Shown here: positions 22,746 through 34,224 of the stretch, one piece after another
Position numbering within the stretch: the stretch's first letter is position 1
Layout: every line of letters starts with the position of its first letter
Assembly (NCBI GenBank): GCA_022818135.1
Contig: JAFMSR010000010.1
Span: 7,863,208 to 7,927,207, forward strand
DNA from: Saxidomus purpurata
Lineage: Eukaryota; Mollusca; Bivalvia; Venerida; Veneridae
Length of the DNA stretch: 64,000 bases
Reading direction: 5' to 3'
Notes under the pieces: generated by a model
Told to the model about the DNA's origin: nothing
The model's database searches: none
The model's input: only the letters and a program-made list of their open reading frames with translations
Made by a program: the position numbers and the translations under genes

Positions 22746-23396
22746 TTAAAGTCCTAAATATGCTCGTAACTGTTTTTGAGTCGTTGGAACTGGAAATGAT
22801 TTGACAGCTTCAATTTTCGAGGGGTTGACCTCTATTCCATGTTTGGAAAAATAGTGACCCAAATACTCTACACGTGGAGCTGCAAATTGACATTTCTTTG
22901 GCTGAAGTTTAAGATTGGCGTCTCTTAACCTGTCAAATACTAGTTGTAAATGAGTAAGGTGTTGCTCAAAATTTGAAGAATGAATAAGTATGTCATCGAC
23001 GTACACTAAGGCAAATTTGAAATTGATATTTCTCAAAACATGTGCCATTACACACTGAAAAGCAATCGGAGCATTACGGAGGCCGTAAGGTAACCTTTTA
23101 AAGTTGTAGGATCCATAGTGGGTTACAAAGGTAGTTTTGTGCTTTGTGCTGGGATCCAAGGGAATTTGATGAAATCCTGCTTTAAGGTCTAGTACTGTAA
23201 AAATCTTTGAATTATTTTCACCTACTGAGTCAACTACATCTTCAAATCTTGGCAAGGGGAAGTTTATTGGTTCAGTTACTGCATTTAATCTCCTGAAATC
23301 AACTGCAAACCTATATGAAGAATCCTTTTTGCGACACATTACTATCGGTGCTGCCCACATTGAATTAGAAGGTTCAATTATGTCATTGTCTAGCAT
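22746..23396 (-). pseudogene. Ty3/gypsy reverse transcriptase
   Basis: Copies element RNA into DNA. Motifs in order: APIVMCRKKDSSYRFAVDFR, TVLDLKAGFHQIPL, LPYGLRNAP, catalytic YVDD in FALVYVDDILIHS, and RVEYLGHYFS. The frame continues upstream in phase into the protease frame, separated by one TAA at 23460. It ends with a stop right after RAYLGL, where RNase H should follow. The catalytic residues are intact. Confidence 0.9.
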
Positions 23397-23459
23397 ATCC
23401 TGGATTTCAGTTTCAATAACCTTTTTAATGTCAGGCGAAGCTCTATAATAATGTTGTCT

Positions 23460-24506
23460 TTAGGGAGGGGCATGACCTGTTTCAATCCTGTGAGTATGTA
23501 CATTTGTACAACCTAACTCTGAGGTGTTTCTTGCAAAGAGATCCTGATTGTTAACAATAAACTCCTGGAGCTGCTGTTTTTGTTCTAAATTTAGATCAGC
23601 ATCTTCAAGAGAAATTCTTAAGTCATGAAGTACAGTGACATTACCTTCTTCCTTAGAGGCTGGTTTACTTACTGATGCCACCTTTGGGCTACCAGTACCT
23701 TGATCCAAATCATTTATGTTATCAGCCATTTCTTGAATAGAACTTTCTTCAACTGGCATAAGTTTTCCGACAACCATATTGCGTTTTAGAGTAATTTTCT
23801 TAGGGTAAGGATTTAAAAGTCTACAAGCAGCATTTTTGCTGTCAGCTTTTACAATAACTCTAGCACAAGTAACCTTTTTGGATAATAATGTTTTCGTTGG
23901 TTCAATTAAAACAGCACTATTATTAGAAAGTTTTGATAATTTAACAGGCACAAGCATTTCTGACAAAGGTTCTAACGTAACCGATTGTGAGAGTCTTGCA
24001 AATCCTTCCGCTGATTCCAATATTTTAGTGCCAAAATCTATTTTACATTTATTATTCCCTAAGAAGTCTAGACCTAATATCAATGAATGTTGTAAATCAT
24101 TAAAAATGTGGAACTTTTGTTTGACAACTGAAGATCCTATGTTAAATGAAACTATAACTGCACCTTGAACTTTTATTGTACGTCCACTTACACCAACAAC
24201 TCGTTTGTGTTCTATCGGACAATATGTACAGAGAGACTGGTCAAGCCTTTCTAAGAGGGATTTCGTGATACAACATAAACTAGATCCTGAATCAACCAAT
24301 GCATTAATCAATTTATCTCCAATTTGAATTTCTATGAAATTTTGTTTCATATCTGCCGAGAAGGATGAAATAAAAGTTAAATTTTCTGAACTAGATTGAA
24401 TTTCATTGTTTTTAATGTTGTTCCTAGGTTGGATGTTTAAGAACTTTTGTTTCAATTTTCTCTTTATTTTAGATCTTTGTTTTGGTATAGTTTTAGGCCT
24501 TTCCAT
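23460..24506 (-). pseudogene. Ty3/gypsy retropepsin-type protease region
   Basis: Contains the aspartic-protease motif ALVDSGSSLCCI (DSGS form of DT/SG), later SLILGLDFLG (the hydrophobic-hydrophobic-G motif), then a linker ending ELGCTNVHTHRI just before RT. It processes the element polyprotein. The same frame continues upstream through a TAG (24543) into gag and downstream through a TAA (23460) into RT. Confidence 0.85.
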
Positions 24507-24542
24507 GTGGTTCCCTCTTTTACCAATGGCAGGCTGATCATC

Positions 24543-25598
24543 CTATTGCCTAAATTGTCTTTTTCGGCATGCTTTAGCTACATGACCTAAAATACCACAG
24601 TGGTAGCAGGTCTTTGTTTTAGCATGACAATCATTGGGTGAATGTGATTCCGAGTTCATGCCACAACTTCTACATTTTGTATAATGGTGTCTATTATTAC
24701 TGAAGTTGCTTTTTTGCTGTGTTTTGTAAGCAGGGTTTCTATTATAACTGTTTGTTCTTGGCGAAGTATTTTGTCTTTGGAAACCATTTTGTCTGAAGTT
24801 ATTTGACCTATAATTAACGGCATGGTGTTCTTGATGCTGTACTGCATTAACTTGACCTTGTAACTCATTTTGTATATTAACTGCTTTTTTGAATAAATTC
24901 AACATTGCATCTTCTGAAAATTTTACTTGAGATGGGTGTACCGAGTTTGCTTTTTCTGAGAGTTCAGCTACTTCAATTAAGTGATCTAAACTTGTAGGTG
25001 GGGTCCTTATTAGATCAGCTCTAATGTGGGGTAATAACCCATTGTGTACCGCAGCGTATATATTTTCTGCACTAATGTTGGTTAACCTGGCCTTTCTTTG
25101 GATTTTTGTTAAAAACTCCTGAACACTTTGATTTTGTTCCTGTTTAATAAGGAACATATCGGCTAGCGCCTGCGTAGGGTTTGTTTTCGGTGCAAACCTT
25201 ATTAAGAATTTTTCCTTCAGAATATGATAATTTCTTCTATCGTCATTTGATAAAGAGGTTAACCAATCAAATGCCGTTTCAGCCAAAAAATAAACAAAAA
25301 ATTGAGCTAGTTCTTGGTTTGAATATCTATAAGTCTCTCCTTAAGCTTCATATTTTTCTATCCATACATTTGGATCTGTTTTTAAAGGATCAAACTTCCC
25401 AATCAAATCTATATTTATAATTGGCGTACCTTTTCTTTGCACTTCAGCTGGGCTGTGAGAACGGCTATTTGGATAGCTCATTGTTTTCTTCCTTGTATGT
25501 TCTGGTTTTGAATGTTCTGGATTTTCTTTGTCTGCAGATCCTTTCGATCGAAGTGCCCTTTGGAATTCTTTGCTTGGAATATACGTCCTTGGCATCAA
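24543..25598 (-). pseudogene. Ty3/gypsy gag with one in-frame stop
   Basis: Structural protein that packages element RNA. The frame from 25598 is broken once by TAA at 25341 (after WIEKYEA) and continues to 24543. It has a retrotransposon-gag matrix/capsid-type helix region (AFDWLTSL, QEFLTKIQRKARL) and a C-terminal CCHC knuckle CYHCGILGHVAKAC, preceded by CRSCGMNSESHSPNDC. It ends QFRQ-TAG; the codons after TAG stay open into the protease. Confidence 0.87.
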
Positions 25599-25625
25599 TG
25601 AGGCTCAGGATCGAACCTACTCCAC

Positions 25626-26154
25626 CAGTTTTCAGAATGCTTTTCGGGGGAATATTGTTAAACTGGAACACAAGATGTCCTTCAATATTTTAATACATAT
25701 ATTTCTAGATCAAACAGCTTCTACCCCAAACCAATATTTACATATTCATTAAACCAAATACATAGTTATTTATAAAACATCATACATATAACAAGAGCAC
25801 ACTCGCTTTTAGTGAGTTGAGTTAACTAATTTTCACTTGAGTTATTTTAACAAATAACTGACTGTAAAGTTAACAAATGTACAAGAAGATTCACATTTAT
25901 CTGAGTTAAATACACTAGTTTTGACTTAACATGTTTTAACAAATAGTTGACTGTAAAGTCTACAAATGAACAACTAGATAGCAATTAAATTAAATATTAT
26001 AAACAATCTGACTTACCTGGAACACAAGATGTCCTTCAATATTTTAATACATATAGTTCTAGATCAAACAGCTTCTGATCTAGAACTTTTTGGACCTTGC
26101 TTTTATAGGCCATGTATTATCATAAGTTGTCAAAGGAATGATTTTCCTTGTGAC
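25626..26154 (-). repeat. right LTR (5' LTR) of copy A
   Basis: Pairs with 18893-19531. Beyond it, 26265-26312 (GGTATATACATCAGTGTTCCACAG) is also found at 28073-28115 beside the LTR of copy C, so the true outer end may lie near 26310. Confidence 0.75.
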
Positions 26155-26379
26155 ATAACTGATCGTAAAGTTAACAAATGTAATAGAGCAAACTCACATT
26201 CATGTGAGTTAGATAAAATAATTTTGACTTAAAATATTATTGATGGTTACGTTGTGTAGGCGAAGTAGGATGGTATATACATCAGTGTTCCACAGACGCA
26301 TAAATATCAAAGTTTCAGTGTTTTTAATACCGGTATTATTATTTCTAACTGGGATGTCTAAGTATTCTTATTTTAGAAT

Positions 26380-27690
26380 TTTGGTTTTGTATGGTTTTCG
26401 GCCTTTCCATGAAGTTCCCTCTATTACCACTGGCAGGCTTATAATCATATTGACTAAATTGCCTTTTTCACATGACCCAATATACCACAGTGGTAGCACG
26501 TCTTTGTTTATGCATTATGGTCATTAGATGAATGGGTTTCAGAGTTCATGCCACAGCTCTAACGTTGTTTAATAATTGTGTCTACCATGACTATATTTGT
26601 TGTTTTGATGTGTCTCGTAAGCAGTATGGTTTCTGTTTTAACTATTGGTTCTTAGTGAGGAATCTTGTCTTCTGAAACCATTTTTTCGAAAGTTATTTGG
26701 CCTGTAATTATTGTGCTGTTCTTGTTGTTGCTGCACTAAATAAACCTAACCTTGAAATTCATTTTGAATGTTTATTGCCTATTTAACTTAATTTATCATT
26801 GTATTTCCTGAGAATTTAATTTGAGTAGGGTGTATTGAATTCGCTTTCTCTGAAAGTTTAGCTATCTCAATTAAATGGTCTAAACTTGAGGGCGGGGTCC
26901 TAATTAGATCAGCTCTTATGTCTGGTACTTACCCATTGTGAACTGCAGCATATATATTGTCTGCACTGATAGTTGTCAACTTTGCCTTTCCTTGAATTTT
27001 GGTCAGAAACTCTTGAACACTTTGATTTTATTCTTGCTTAATAAGAAACAAATCTGCTAACGCCTGTTGTAACATAATGACACACAACGCTGGTTAAAAC
27101 AGTTCATTCAGTTTATTGTCTAATCAAAGACACTTTTCAAATTTCATAATTCGTTTTAATTAACTGGCAAGTCTATTTCATAACATAGATAATAATTAAG
27201 CTGACAAGCAGTATATCAGACTAGCCAACTGAGCCAACCTGGCACAGAGGCTGTCTCCTGGCTTCTTAACTAACTTCTTTTCTCCTCCTAACTTACTTTT
27301 TTATACAGAAATAACACAGATATATATACTAAAGACGCCAGACTTGGCTTATGTCAGACTTCTCTAATTTCTCAGTTATTTCCTGGTTTCATCAGAAAAT
27401 GTCCCGACAAAGATCAAAACATCCGGGAACATAAAACTTACTTTAAACGTGCATTACAAATAAGACCGTTTGGCTAATAAAGTTTTGACAGCATTTATAC
27501 CTTCCCATTTTCAAAGCAGATTTAATAAATTATGCAATGCAATTATAATTTTTCTCTTATTACACTATACCGTGTGGGATTGGTTTTTGGTGCGAATCTT
27601 TTTAAGAATTTAGCATGTTCTAGGTCTGTATATCGAACAGCTAATTATTGTTTCATTCCTTGAACTTTCTGATTTTTCCGTGTCTGCAGG
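26380..27690 (-). pseudogene. decayed gag of gypsy copy C, interrupted
   Basis: Follows the intact gag DNA (24480-25230) at roughly 75-80% by eye: CACAGTGGTAGCA, GTTCATGCCACA, GGTCCTAATTAGATCAGCTC and so on, with many frameshifts. At 27066 the match breaks off and resumes at about 27573 (GTGTGGGATTGGTTTTTGGTGC against GCGTAGGGTTTGTTTTCGGTGC). Confidence 0.75.
27066..27572. mobile_element. ~505-bp insertion in gag of copy C, solo-LTR-like
   Basis: Defined by the broken alignment of gag on both sides. Begins TTGTAACATAATGACAC and ends ...TTATTACACTATAC, suggesting TG...CA termini. No coding frame. A clean target-site duplication could not be read. Confidence 0.55.
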
Positions 27691-27779
27691 TCCTTTGAAT
27701 CGGTGTGCCCTTTAAAAATCTTCACTTGGAATTTATGTCTTTGGCATCAATGAGGATCAGAATCAAACCTTCCCTACCA

Positions 27780-28065
27780 GTTTTCAGATTGTCTTTAAGG
27801 GAATGTTGTTGAAACTAAAACTGGAACACAAGATGTCCTTCAATATTTCATTATATGATTATGTATATTTCTACATCAGGCTTATGACAACTGTTGCTTC
27901 CAAAACCAATATTTATTTACTCATTCAATACAAATAAAACTAATCACATAGTAACTTGTGAAAACATCATACATAAAAAGCAAACTCGCTTTTCAGTTAA
28001 TATGATTAACTAGTTTTGACTTAAATTACTTTAACAAGTAACTGTAAAGTTAACAAATGTAAAAG
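27780..28065 (-). repeat. LTR-like copy of gypsy copy C
   Basis: Nearly identical to 18640-18890, including the ACCAGTTTTCAGATTGTC junction with the leader. Confidence 0.65.
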
Positions 28066-28115
28066 AGGAACGATGGTATATACATCAGTGTTCCACAGAA
28101 GCATAAATATCAAAG

Positions 28116-29185
28116 TTCTGAAATTCTATGGTTTAATATGCGGTTCGTGGTACATGGCAAACTGTAGTTTGATTTGTGGTAGTAGCAAAGTTCCGAGTAG
28201 TTGTTTCAATTCACGAATACAGTTCTTAGGGCGATCAGCAAAAGCCCGATTAGACTGTATAAGTAGCGTATAATTCATATATAACACAACACGTGGTGAT
28301 ATTTTCTTATCTGTACTTAAAGTACTATAGTCTTGTATAGGCAACACTCTGACTGAAAGTAATGTTTTTTTTCGAATTAAGCAGTCGTGCGTCAAATGCT
28401 TTCACAACAAAGAATACATAACATTAACGATAGTTTGTGACACAATATAGTTGACAATACGAAATACCATCGCAACACAATATACGCTATATGCGCAGTT
28501 GACGGCATCTGAATTATCATTTACGTATCTTATCTCTGAAGAGTAGATGATATAGTGGTGATACTTAGTTGTTTTTTGTCGTTCTCTGCAGATGTAAGCA
28601 TATTAAACAGTGGTTGTCAACGTGTCCACGTTGAGCATAGTATCCGTACCTAGATGAAGGTCTAAGACTGACGCGAAATTCAAAGTAGCTCTTGAGTTTG
28701 ATATTTCAGTAACTTAGTTGAAAAATTACATTTTTCAAAGTGTCAAATGAACCAATCGTGCCAATATAGCACAAAAGAAAGACCAAGGTATTGTTAACCA
28801 CATGTGAGTTTTAAATGCTTTAAAATAATCTCACTCATCAACTGATAAATTGTTACATTTTTATAAATGATTTAATTTCACCTCCAACGTTATGAGATTT
28901 AGTGTTTCTTTCTCGTGTGTAGTAAATCCGATTATGAACCTTTAAATTTGTATGTTGGGTCCGTGTACACAAAAAAATCGAAAAATCTTTGAAATGAATA
29001 GTCAGAAATATATTCTTTTGACACAGTTGATCAACTATAAATCTTGCAGAGATTAGGTTCTAACACATTGCTTGTTTTTCAAAAAATATACGAGTAATGA
29101 TTCAGAATTAACGGGACTTTAAGATACTCCTGGAGACATACGCCAATAACATGAAAGAAATCAGGTTGGCACCAAAAACGAATCT
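28116..29185. other. no gene recognised
   Basis: A 90-codon minus-strand frame at 28126-28395 resembles coding sequence in composition but matches nothing I know. The rest is AT-rich. Confidence 0.3.
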
Positions 29186-29189
29186 TTCA

Positions 29190-29745
29190 TCTTAACACAA
29201 ATTCAAATTGTTAGTTGAACACAGAAACAAAATCTTAGCTGTACACAGCTTATTTTGTCCCATGATTTTTATACAAATAGCACAAAGTTGCGTACTGATG
29301 GTAGCATCAGAATCTGCAATGTGTGGCATATCTTATGGTCTAAAAAGACTTGAGAATATGATGGGTCCAGTGACTCCCAGTCGTTTGGCTTGTGTATGAT
29401 CTGGGAGCAAACAGAACAAAAAGTATGTGTTCTTAGATGAAAGAAACAAATTCAAGGACTTTAATCCTCTTTTAGAGGACACATATACAATATAAACAAC
29501 CTTAACATCTTACGGTCTCATTTTGGAGGAAGTATGCTCTATTTTGGCAAAATTTGTACTTAATAAATCGCAGTACACCCACTGAGAAAAACATAAGAAA
29601 AACAACAGCATCCAAATAGTCCCCTATTTTTCAAGGGAAAGTATTCTTTCAGAAGATTTGGTAGAGAATATTTAGGTGATCGATGTCCTAGGTTCTATTT
29701 ATAAATACACAAACCACCGAAACCAGGTCTTAGATATGAATAGTT
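29190..29745. repeat. segmental duplication, copy 1
   Basis: CTTTCATCTTAACACA...TTGTTAGTTGAACACAG through GATGAAAGAAACAAATTCAA (29190-29455) and CCCTATTTTTCAAGGG...AGGTCTTAGATATG (29617-29740) both recur in the same order at 30100-30380 and 31187-31300. Confidence 0.75.
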
Positions 29746-30389
29746 TATTTTTTTTTGACATAATGGATACCTATTTAGATCCTAAAACATTCCTCGTTTT
29801 TTATTGGAACAATATGCGAAAGATGATCCAGACTCTGGCTGTATTTCAAATTGTATTTTGATATTTTGTTCTAAATAAGACTTTAACGAATCAAACAAGC
29901 TTGGAAAATTGTAATGCTCCCAGATACACGGAAAATAATTTTCAGCGTTTCTATAGTAACTTTCTTATAGGAGATAATGGAGTATGATAGAACAATTAGT
30001 AATGTGTAAAGATTCTGTACGTTTCTTGTATTTCTGATGTTGATTTTATAGTGCCGCCCTCCATTATTTACCAATTTTAAAACAGAAATCAGCTGAACTT
30101 TCATCTTAACACACATTTTAATTGTTAGTTGAACACAGAAAAGAATCTTAGCTAGACGCAACTAATTTTTATCCCAAGATTGTTCATGCACACATCACAA
30201 AGTTACTTACTGGTGGTAGCATCAGAAGCTACAATGTGTGGCATACCTCATGATCTAAAACGACTTGAGAATATGATGGGTCAAGCGACACTAAACACAG
30301 TCACTTGGCTCGTGTATGAACAGGGGGGAAAGAGGATAAGCAGTTTGTGTTCATAGATGAAAGAAACAAATTCAAAGGCCAGAGTACAC

Positions 30390-30905
30390 ATACCGGTTAA
30401 AGATATAATCAGAGGACTCTGTGATGGGCAGTTTTTAAATCCCACTGGGACGAAACTGTTTTGATTTCTGTCCTCTGGCCTGTTTCGTCGGGCCCTTAAG
30501 GGTGTTTCTCTTGGTGCTCTGCCTTCTGCAAAGGCATTGAGTACATACGTTTTTTGGTTCTCAAGGTTTGCTTTTTTATATATTTATACACGAGCATTTT
30601 TGTGTTTTTACATACCATGCCTTTTGTTTCCATTGCGTGTGTTAGAGATTCACCTAGCAGGGATTACTTTTATTTACACTGTCCTGTGACTTTGGAACAT
30701 GGTGGGGGTAAGAGTGAGGTTGGGTGCGCACCATAAACCGGTTTAAGCTCCCCAGTGGTGTTTTTGCCACTGACCGTTCCAAGGCGGTGCCCCACTGTGT
30801 TCCTTTAATTGTTCGTTTTGTCCTCGTGTGTTTGCTTTGTATGCTAGTGTGTGTTGGTAGTGTATATGTGTGTTTGTACATGATTGTGTGTGTGTGTCGT
30901 GTGTG

Positions 30906-30936
<31 letters not shown>

Positions 30937-31110
30937 TGGTGGTGTGCACTTCTGGGTGCTGTGGGGCTCGTTTTGGGGAGGCTGCGTTTTTGGTACGTGG
31001 TATTCCCTGTTTGATATTATTTTTGTTTTTAACCTCTTACGCCCTCATTGTAATAAGTTAGCTATTTTTCGGCAAAGGCGTTTCCGTTTGTTATTAATTA
31101 ATTAATTAAA
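30390..31110. mobile_element. unclassified interspersed element inside copy 2
   Basis: GC-richer than its surroundings, with CACCATAAACCGGTTTAAGC and CACTGACCGTTCCAAGGCGG, then a GT microsatellite and a TTAATTAATTAATTAA end. I recall similar sequence as a common bivalve repeat but cannot name the family. No intact ORF. Confidence 0.45.
30885..30936. repeat. (GT)n microsatellite
   Basis: Nearly pure GT dinucleotides with two interruptions. Confidence 0.92.
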
Positions 31111-31300
31111 GTCTAGCCACTGATTTCAAAGAATTTTTATATAACTTCAATATGCATTATACAATTAAATCAACAACCAAACAGGTCCCTATTTTTCAAG
31201 GGATAATGTTCATTTAAAAGATTCGGTTAAACATGATTAGGTGATCGCTGGTTAGGTTTCATTTAGAAATGTACACAATCAGGTCTTAGATATGTGGATA

Positions 31301-32260
31301 TATGGCTTCTATCATTTTTATTTAGGATTAATAAGTTGTAATTCTGACTACAAATTTCAAAGAAAACCAGAAGTTTTAAGTTTGTACATACTCATTCACG
31401 TTGTGACAAAACGTGATTATAATGAATTTATGCTGTTTTCAATAAGTTACAAGTAGTGTATGATGTAGTCATGACATTTATGTGCATGACATATTTGTGC
31501 ACTCGCAAGTTTCACTAAGGCTCTTATATATCAGTGATTTACGTACTGCACGCGACAGGCATCTATTGTGGTGATATTAAACAGCAGTACAGACTATAAA
31601 TATTTCGTTATGCATGAACTTAGGACAGTTCAACCCACTCTTCTGTCATTAGAACATAAGATTGCTAACGATTATGTAAAAGATATGCCTATCATCGTTA
31701 TATATTTTTCTATTGAAGAGACCTTGTTTTTAGTCAGTTTTATTTGTGTACGTTATGTGACAACGGGGAGACCTTTTATTTACTTGCTGGTAAGGTTATA
31801 GCATCTGTCAGAGCTTGCGTAAAAAAAAGAAAAAAAGGACTATGAACAAATAAAGCAAATAGTCAATGAAAGTAGCCAATGATTCAATTATTAATAAACT
31901 GTATTATTTAACTAGAGTATTAAGCTGACTACAACACATAAAACTTATCTGCTTTTATGTAATATGTATCATTAATTATTCATTCATTCATATCACTTTC
32001 AATATAATATTTATAACGCCGGTATGCTACCGAATTTTAATGCAAATATCGTTTACTCAGTGCAAAAGAATTGACATGATCATTACGCAATGCTGACCGT
32101 TAACCAGCTGCCATATGTCGGTCTTTATTGATATCTTTTGCTACTGGTCAGATTGGACAGTTGCATTGTTGTTTTTGGGGTTACACAAAATGGACTCCCT
32201 TTTACAAAGTAATATGAATTTACAGATCTGATCAATAATGCATCTGACATAACATTAATA
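31301..32260. other. no feature recognised
   Basis: AT-rich intergenic sequence; open stretches are short and without context. Confidence 0.35.
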
Positions 32261-32263
32261 GCA

Positions 32264-32947
32264 TTATTTATTCAACATAAATTGACATGTGTAAAACAGT
32301 TCGTTTTCATTCTCAAAAGATGATCTACCAACAACAAGATCCTTTATTTGTTCATCTGAGGGTCTAGCAAGGGGAGTAGCCCTAGATTTTACAATCCCTT
32401 TAAAGTGGAAAAGTTGTGCAGCAACTCGAACCGCTAAATCAATCACGTTTTTCTGAGGCCATCGTTTGTAAAGCTGTGTCCCAGTATTTGTAAAGCTGTG
32501 TCCCAGTATTTGTAAAGGCGTGTCCCAGTATTTGTAAAGCTGTGTCCCAGTATTTGTAAAGCTGTGTCCCAGTATTTGTAAAGCTGTGTCCCAGTATTTG
32601 TAAAGCTGTGTCCCAGTATTTGTAAAGGCGTGTCCCAGTATTTGTAAAGCTGTGTCCCAGTATTTGTACAGCTGTGTCCCAGTATTTGTAAAGCTGTGTC
32701 CCAGTATTTGTAAAGGCGTTTCCCAGTACTTGTAAAGCTGTGTCCCAGTATTTGTAAAGCTGTGTCCCAGTATTTGTAAAGCTGTGTCCAAGTATTCGTC
32801 CTCAAGCTCTTCCCATGCACGCAAACACCCACCGGAACCCATATGATTAGCTTGTGATTGGTCATCAGTAGCACATCCCTCACACCCCTGTTCAGCGTTG
32901 AGGTCTTTGGTAGTATTACAGAGCAGGCTGACCTCTGTCATCTCCAA
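32264..32947 (-). CDS. candidate 227-codon ORF built around a 22-bp minisatellite
   Basis: Not recognised. The N-terminal 57 codons (MEMTEVSLLCNTTKD...) and the last 65 codons (KNVIDLAVRVAAQLFHF...) flank about 15 copies of a 22-bp unit. Because 22 is not divisible by three, the repeat is read in all three frames in turn, giving a 22-residue super-repeat (3 units) with the words YKYWDTALQILGHSFTNTGT. A second overlapping minus-strand frame is also open through the array, so openness is a poor test of coding. AATAAA overlaps the stop. It may be a fragment of a gene exon or chance. Confidence 0.25.
   Translation of the reverse strand: MEMTEVSLLCNTTKDLNAEQGCEGCATDDQSQANHMGSGGCLRAWEELEDEYLDTALQILGHSFTNTGTQLYKYWETPLQILGHSFTNTGTQLYKYWDTALQILGHAFTNTGTQLYKYWDTALQILGHSFTNTGTQLYKYWDTPLQILGHSFTNTGTQLYKRWPQKNVIDLAVRVAAQLFHFKGIVKSRATPLARPSDEQIKDLVVGRSSFENENELFYTCQFMLNK
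32465..32800. repeat. 22-bp minisatellite, ~15 copies
   Basis: Unit AGCTGTGTCCCAGTATTTGTAA, with a GGCG variant every few units. Confidence 0.93.
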
Positions 32948-33049
32948 AATAGTTTTTGTGGCTTCAAGGGTATATTGATCATCTCAACGAACTTTTCTAG
33001 TTGTTTTGTGCCGTTCCTCCGGTCTCGTACTGTTTATAACTCACTCCCG

Positions 33050-33735
33050 GGGTATCTAAAATACCAAGAAGATTTATGTTTCTTTCCTTATTTTATTACA
33101 AATCCAAATACGATAATAATAAACACAAGAATAAGTTACACATGTAAAGTCTACAGTAGAGTGCGAGAAAAAGTCATATGTAAAACATCATGAAATAATA
33201 ATAAATTAAGAATCGCATTTGTTCATGTCACCATTATTTTGCATAATACATGATAACTGTATTGTTTCTTTCTGAAACAGTAATAAAATGTGCTTCTTAC
33301 AACATGTTAAATAAATTCTGCTTGAATTCATTCAGTAATGTCAGACAAATGTCAAAGACAAACTAGTTAGCTCAATGCGCTGCATACTATTCATAAATTT
33401 TGATACCAACTTCAAAAAGTAATTTATTTCCGCATTGACAATTCTCCAGTAAAGTTACTCAAAGAACTTTTAATTAAACGGCAGCATAAAGAACATACGT
33501 GTTCTAACTTAATGAAACAGAATTACAGAATATAACCAAAATCAAAACTGATATTATAAAAACAATTACACATCTGTACAGTTCAGTTAGAATAAAAGAT
33601 CAATTTTCAAAAAGGAGTCATTATGATCTTTAAAAACAAATACAAAAAAAAACTTTCTTACCTAGAATACCAAGAAGATGTATGTGTCTTTCCTTATTTT
33701 ATTACAAATCCAAATATGATAATAATAATCACACC
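33050..33735. repeat. ~65-bp direct repeats about 610 bases apart
   Basis: ATACCAAGAAGATTTATGTTTCTTTCC...AATAATAA (33058-33122) recurs with few changes at 33667-33732, immediately before the viral-like block. No obvious features between them. Confidence 0.65.
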
Positions 33736-34213
33736 CCATTTGAGGAATATATGTATATCCGCAACCTTCTGCTCTACTACATCTTCTTATGTCTATTTGT
33801 AATTCGTCTTGTTTAAATCCGTTTTCTTTAACGAATAGGACTGGCTGTATGTCATTCCTATCTCCCCCGAAAGGAACAATTTCTATTGGTATATCAATAG
33901 ATTTACCAGCTTTTCTTTGACTATATCTATTAGCAAGTTTGAATGCTTAATGCATTTTGGCAATTAGACCTTTAACACCTTTTTCTTCTACAGCGATTGA
34001 ACGAAGCCCGCCAGTAGTTTCATTCTCTATCACTACCATAAATTCATTGAATATCGAGTCAAAAGTTAGTGATGCCTTTACCTCATTTGAAACTTGAACA
34101 TTAGCGAATTGAATGTCCTCAATTAAGTCCCCTGTTTCTTCATCGAGTTAAAGGACCTTTGAATTTACCATTGCAACTAAGCTTAAATCTTCGCACTGTC
34201 TGTAATTGCTCAT
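33730..34213 (-). pseudogene. unknown ORF of viral-like element
   Basis: One frame from ATG at 34213 (MSNYRQCEDLSL) to about 33730, broken by TAA twice, after KVL and after AKMH. Text such as IVPFGGDRNDIQPVLFVKE and GCGYTYIPQMGC is compositionally like a real protein. I do not recognise it; position suggests it belongs with the ATPase and capsid-like fragments next to it. Confidence 0.5.
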
Positions 34214-34224
34214 AATTTTCTGTA

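Larger units (their letters stand above)
18893..26310 (-). mobile_element. Ty3/gypsy LTR retrotransposon, copy A
   Basis: In the sense direction (right to left): LTR 26154-25626, gag 25598-24543, protease-RT 24506-22746, decayed RNase H/connection 22745-22163, integrase 22162-20420, env-like N-terminus 20237-19986, LTR 19531-18893. Domain order PR-RT-RH-IN defines Ty3/gypsy. Gag to RT lies in one frame interrupted only by single stops, and integrase by one stop. The RNase H part is short and full of stops, and most of env is missing. A primer-binding site is possible near 25617 (TGG next to the LTR end) but is not assigned. Confidence 0.88.
30090..31300. repeat. segmental duplication, copy 2, with insertion
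   Basis: Same two blocks as copy 1, separated by about 700 extra bases (30390-31110). GATGAAAGAAACAAATTCAA marks the end of the first block in both copies. Confidence 0.72.

Noticed and set aside
25595..25625. Primer-binding site of copy A
   Set aside because: TGG lies next to the LTR end, but the sequence does not match a normal tRNA 3' end with a proper T arm that I can name.
28126..28395. 90-codon minus-strand ORF (MTHDCLIRKK...)
   Set aside because: Plausible composition but no motif, splice context or recognised family; not enough for a gene call.
30743..31105. ORFs with CVCVCV or THTHTH
   Set aside because: Translated GT microsatellite.
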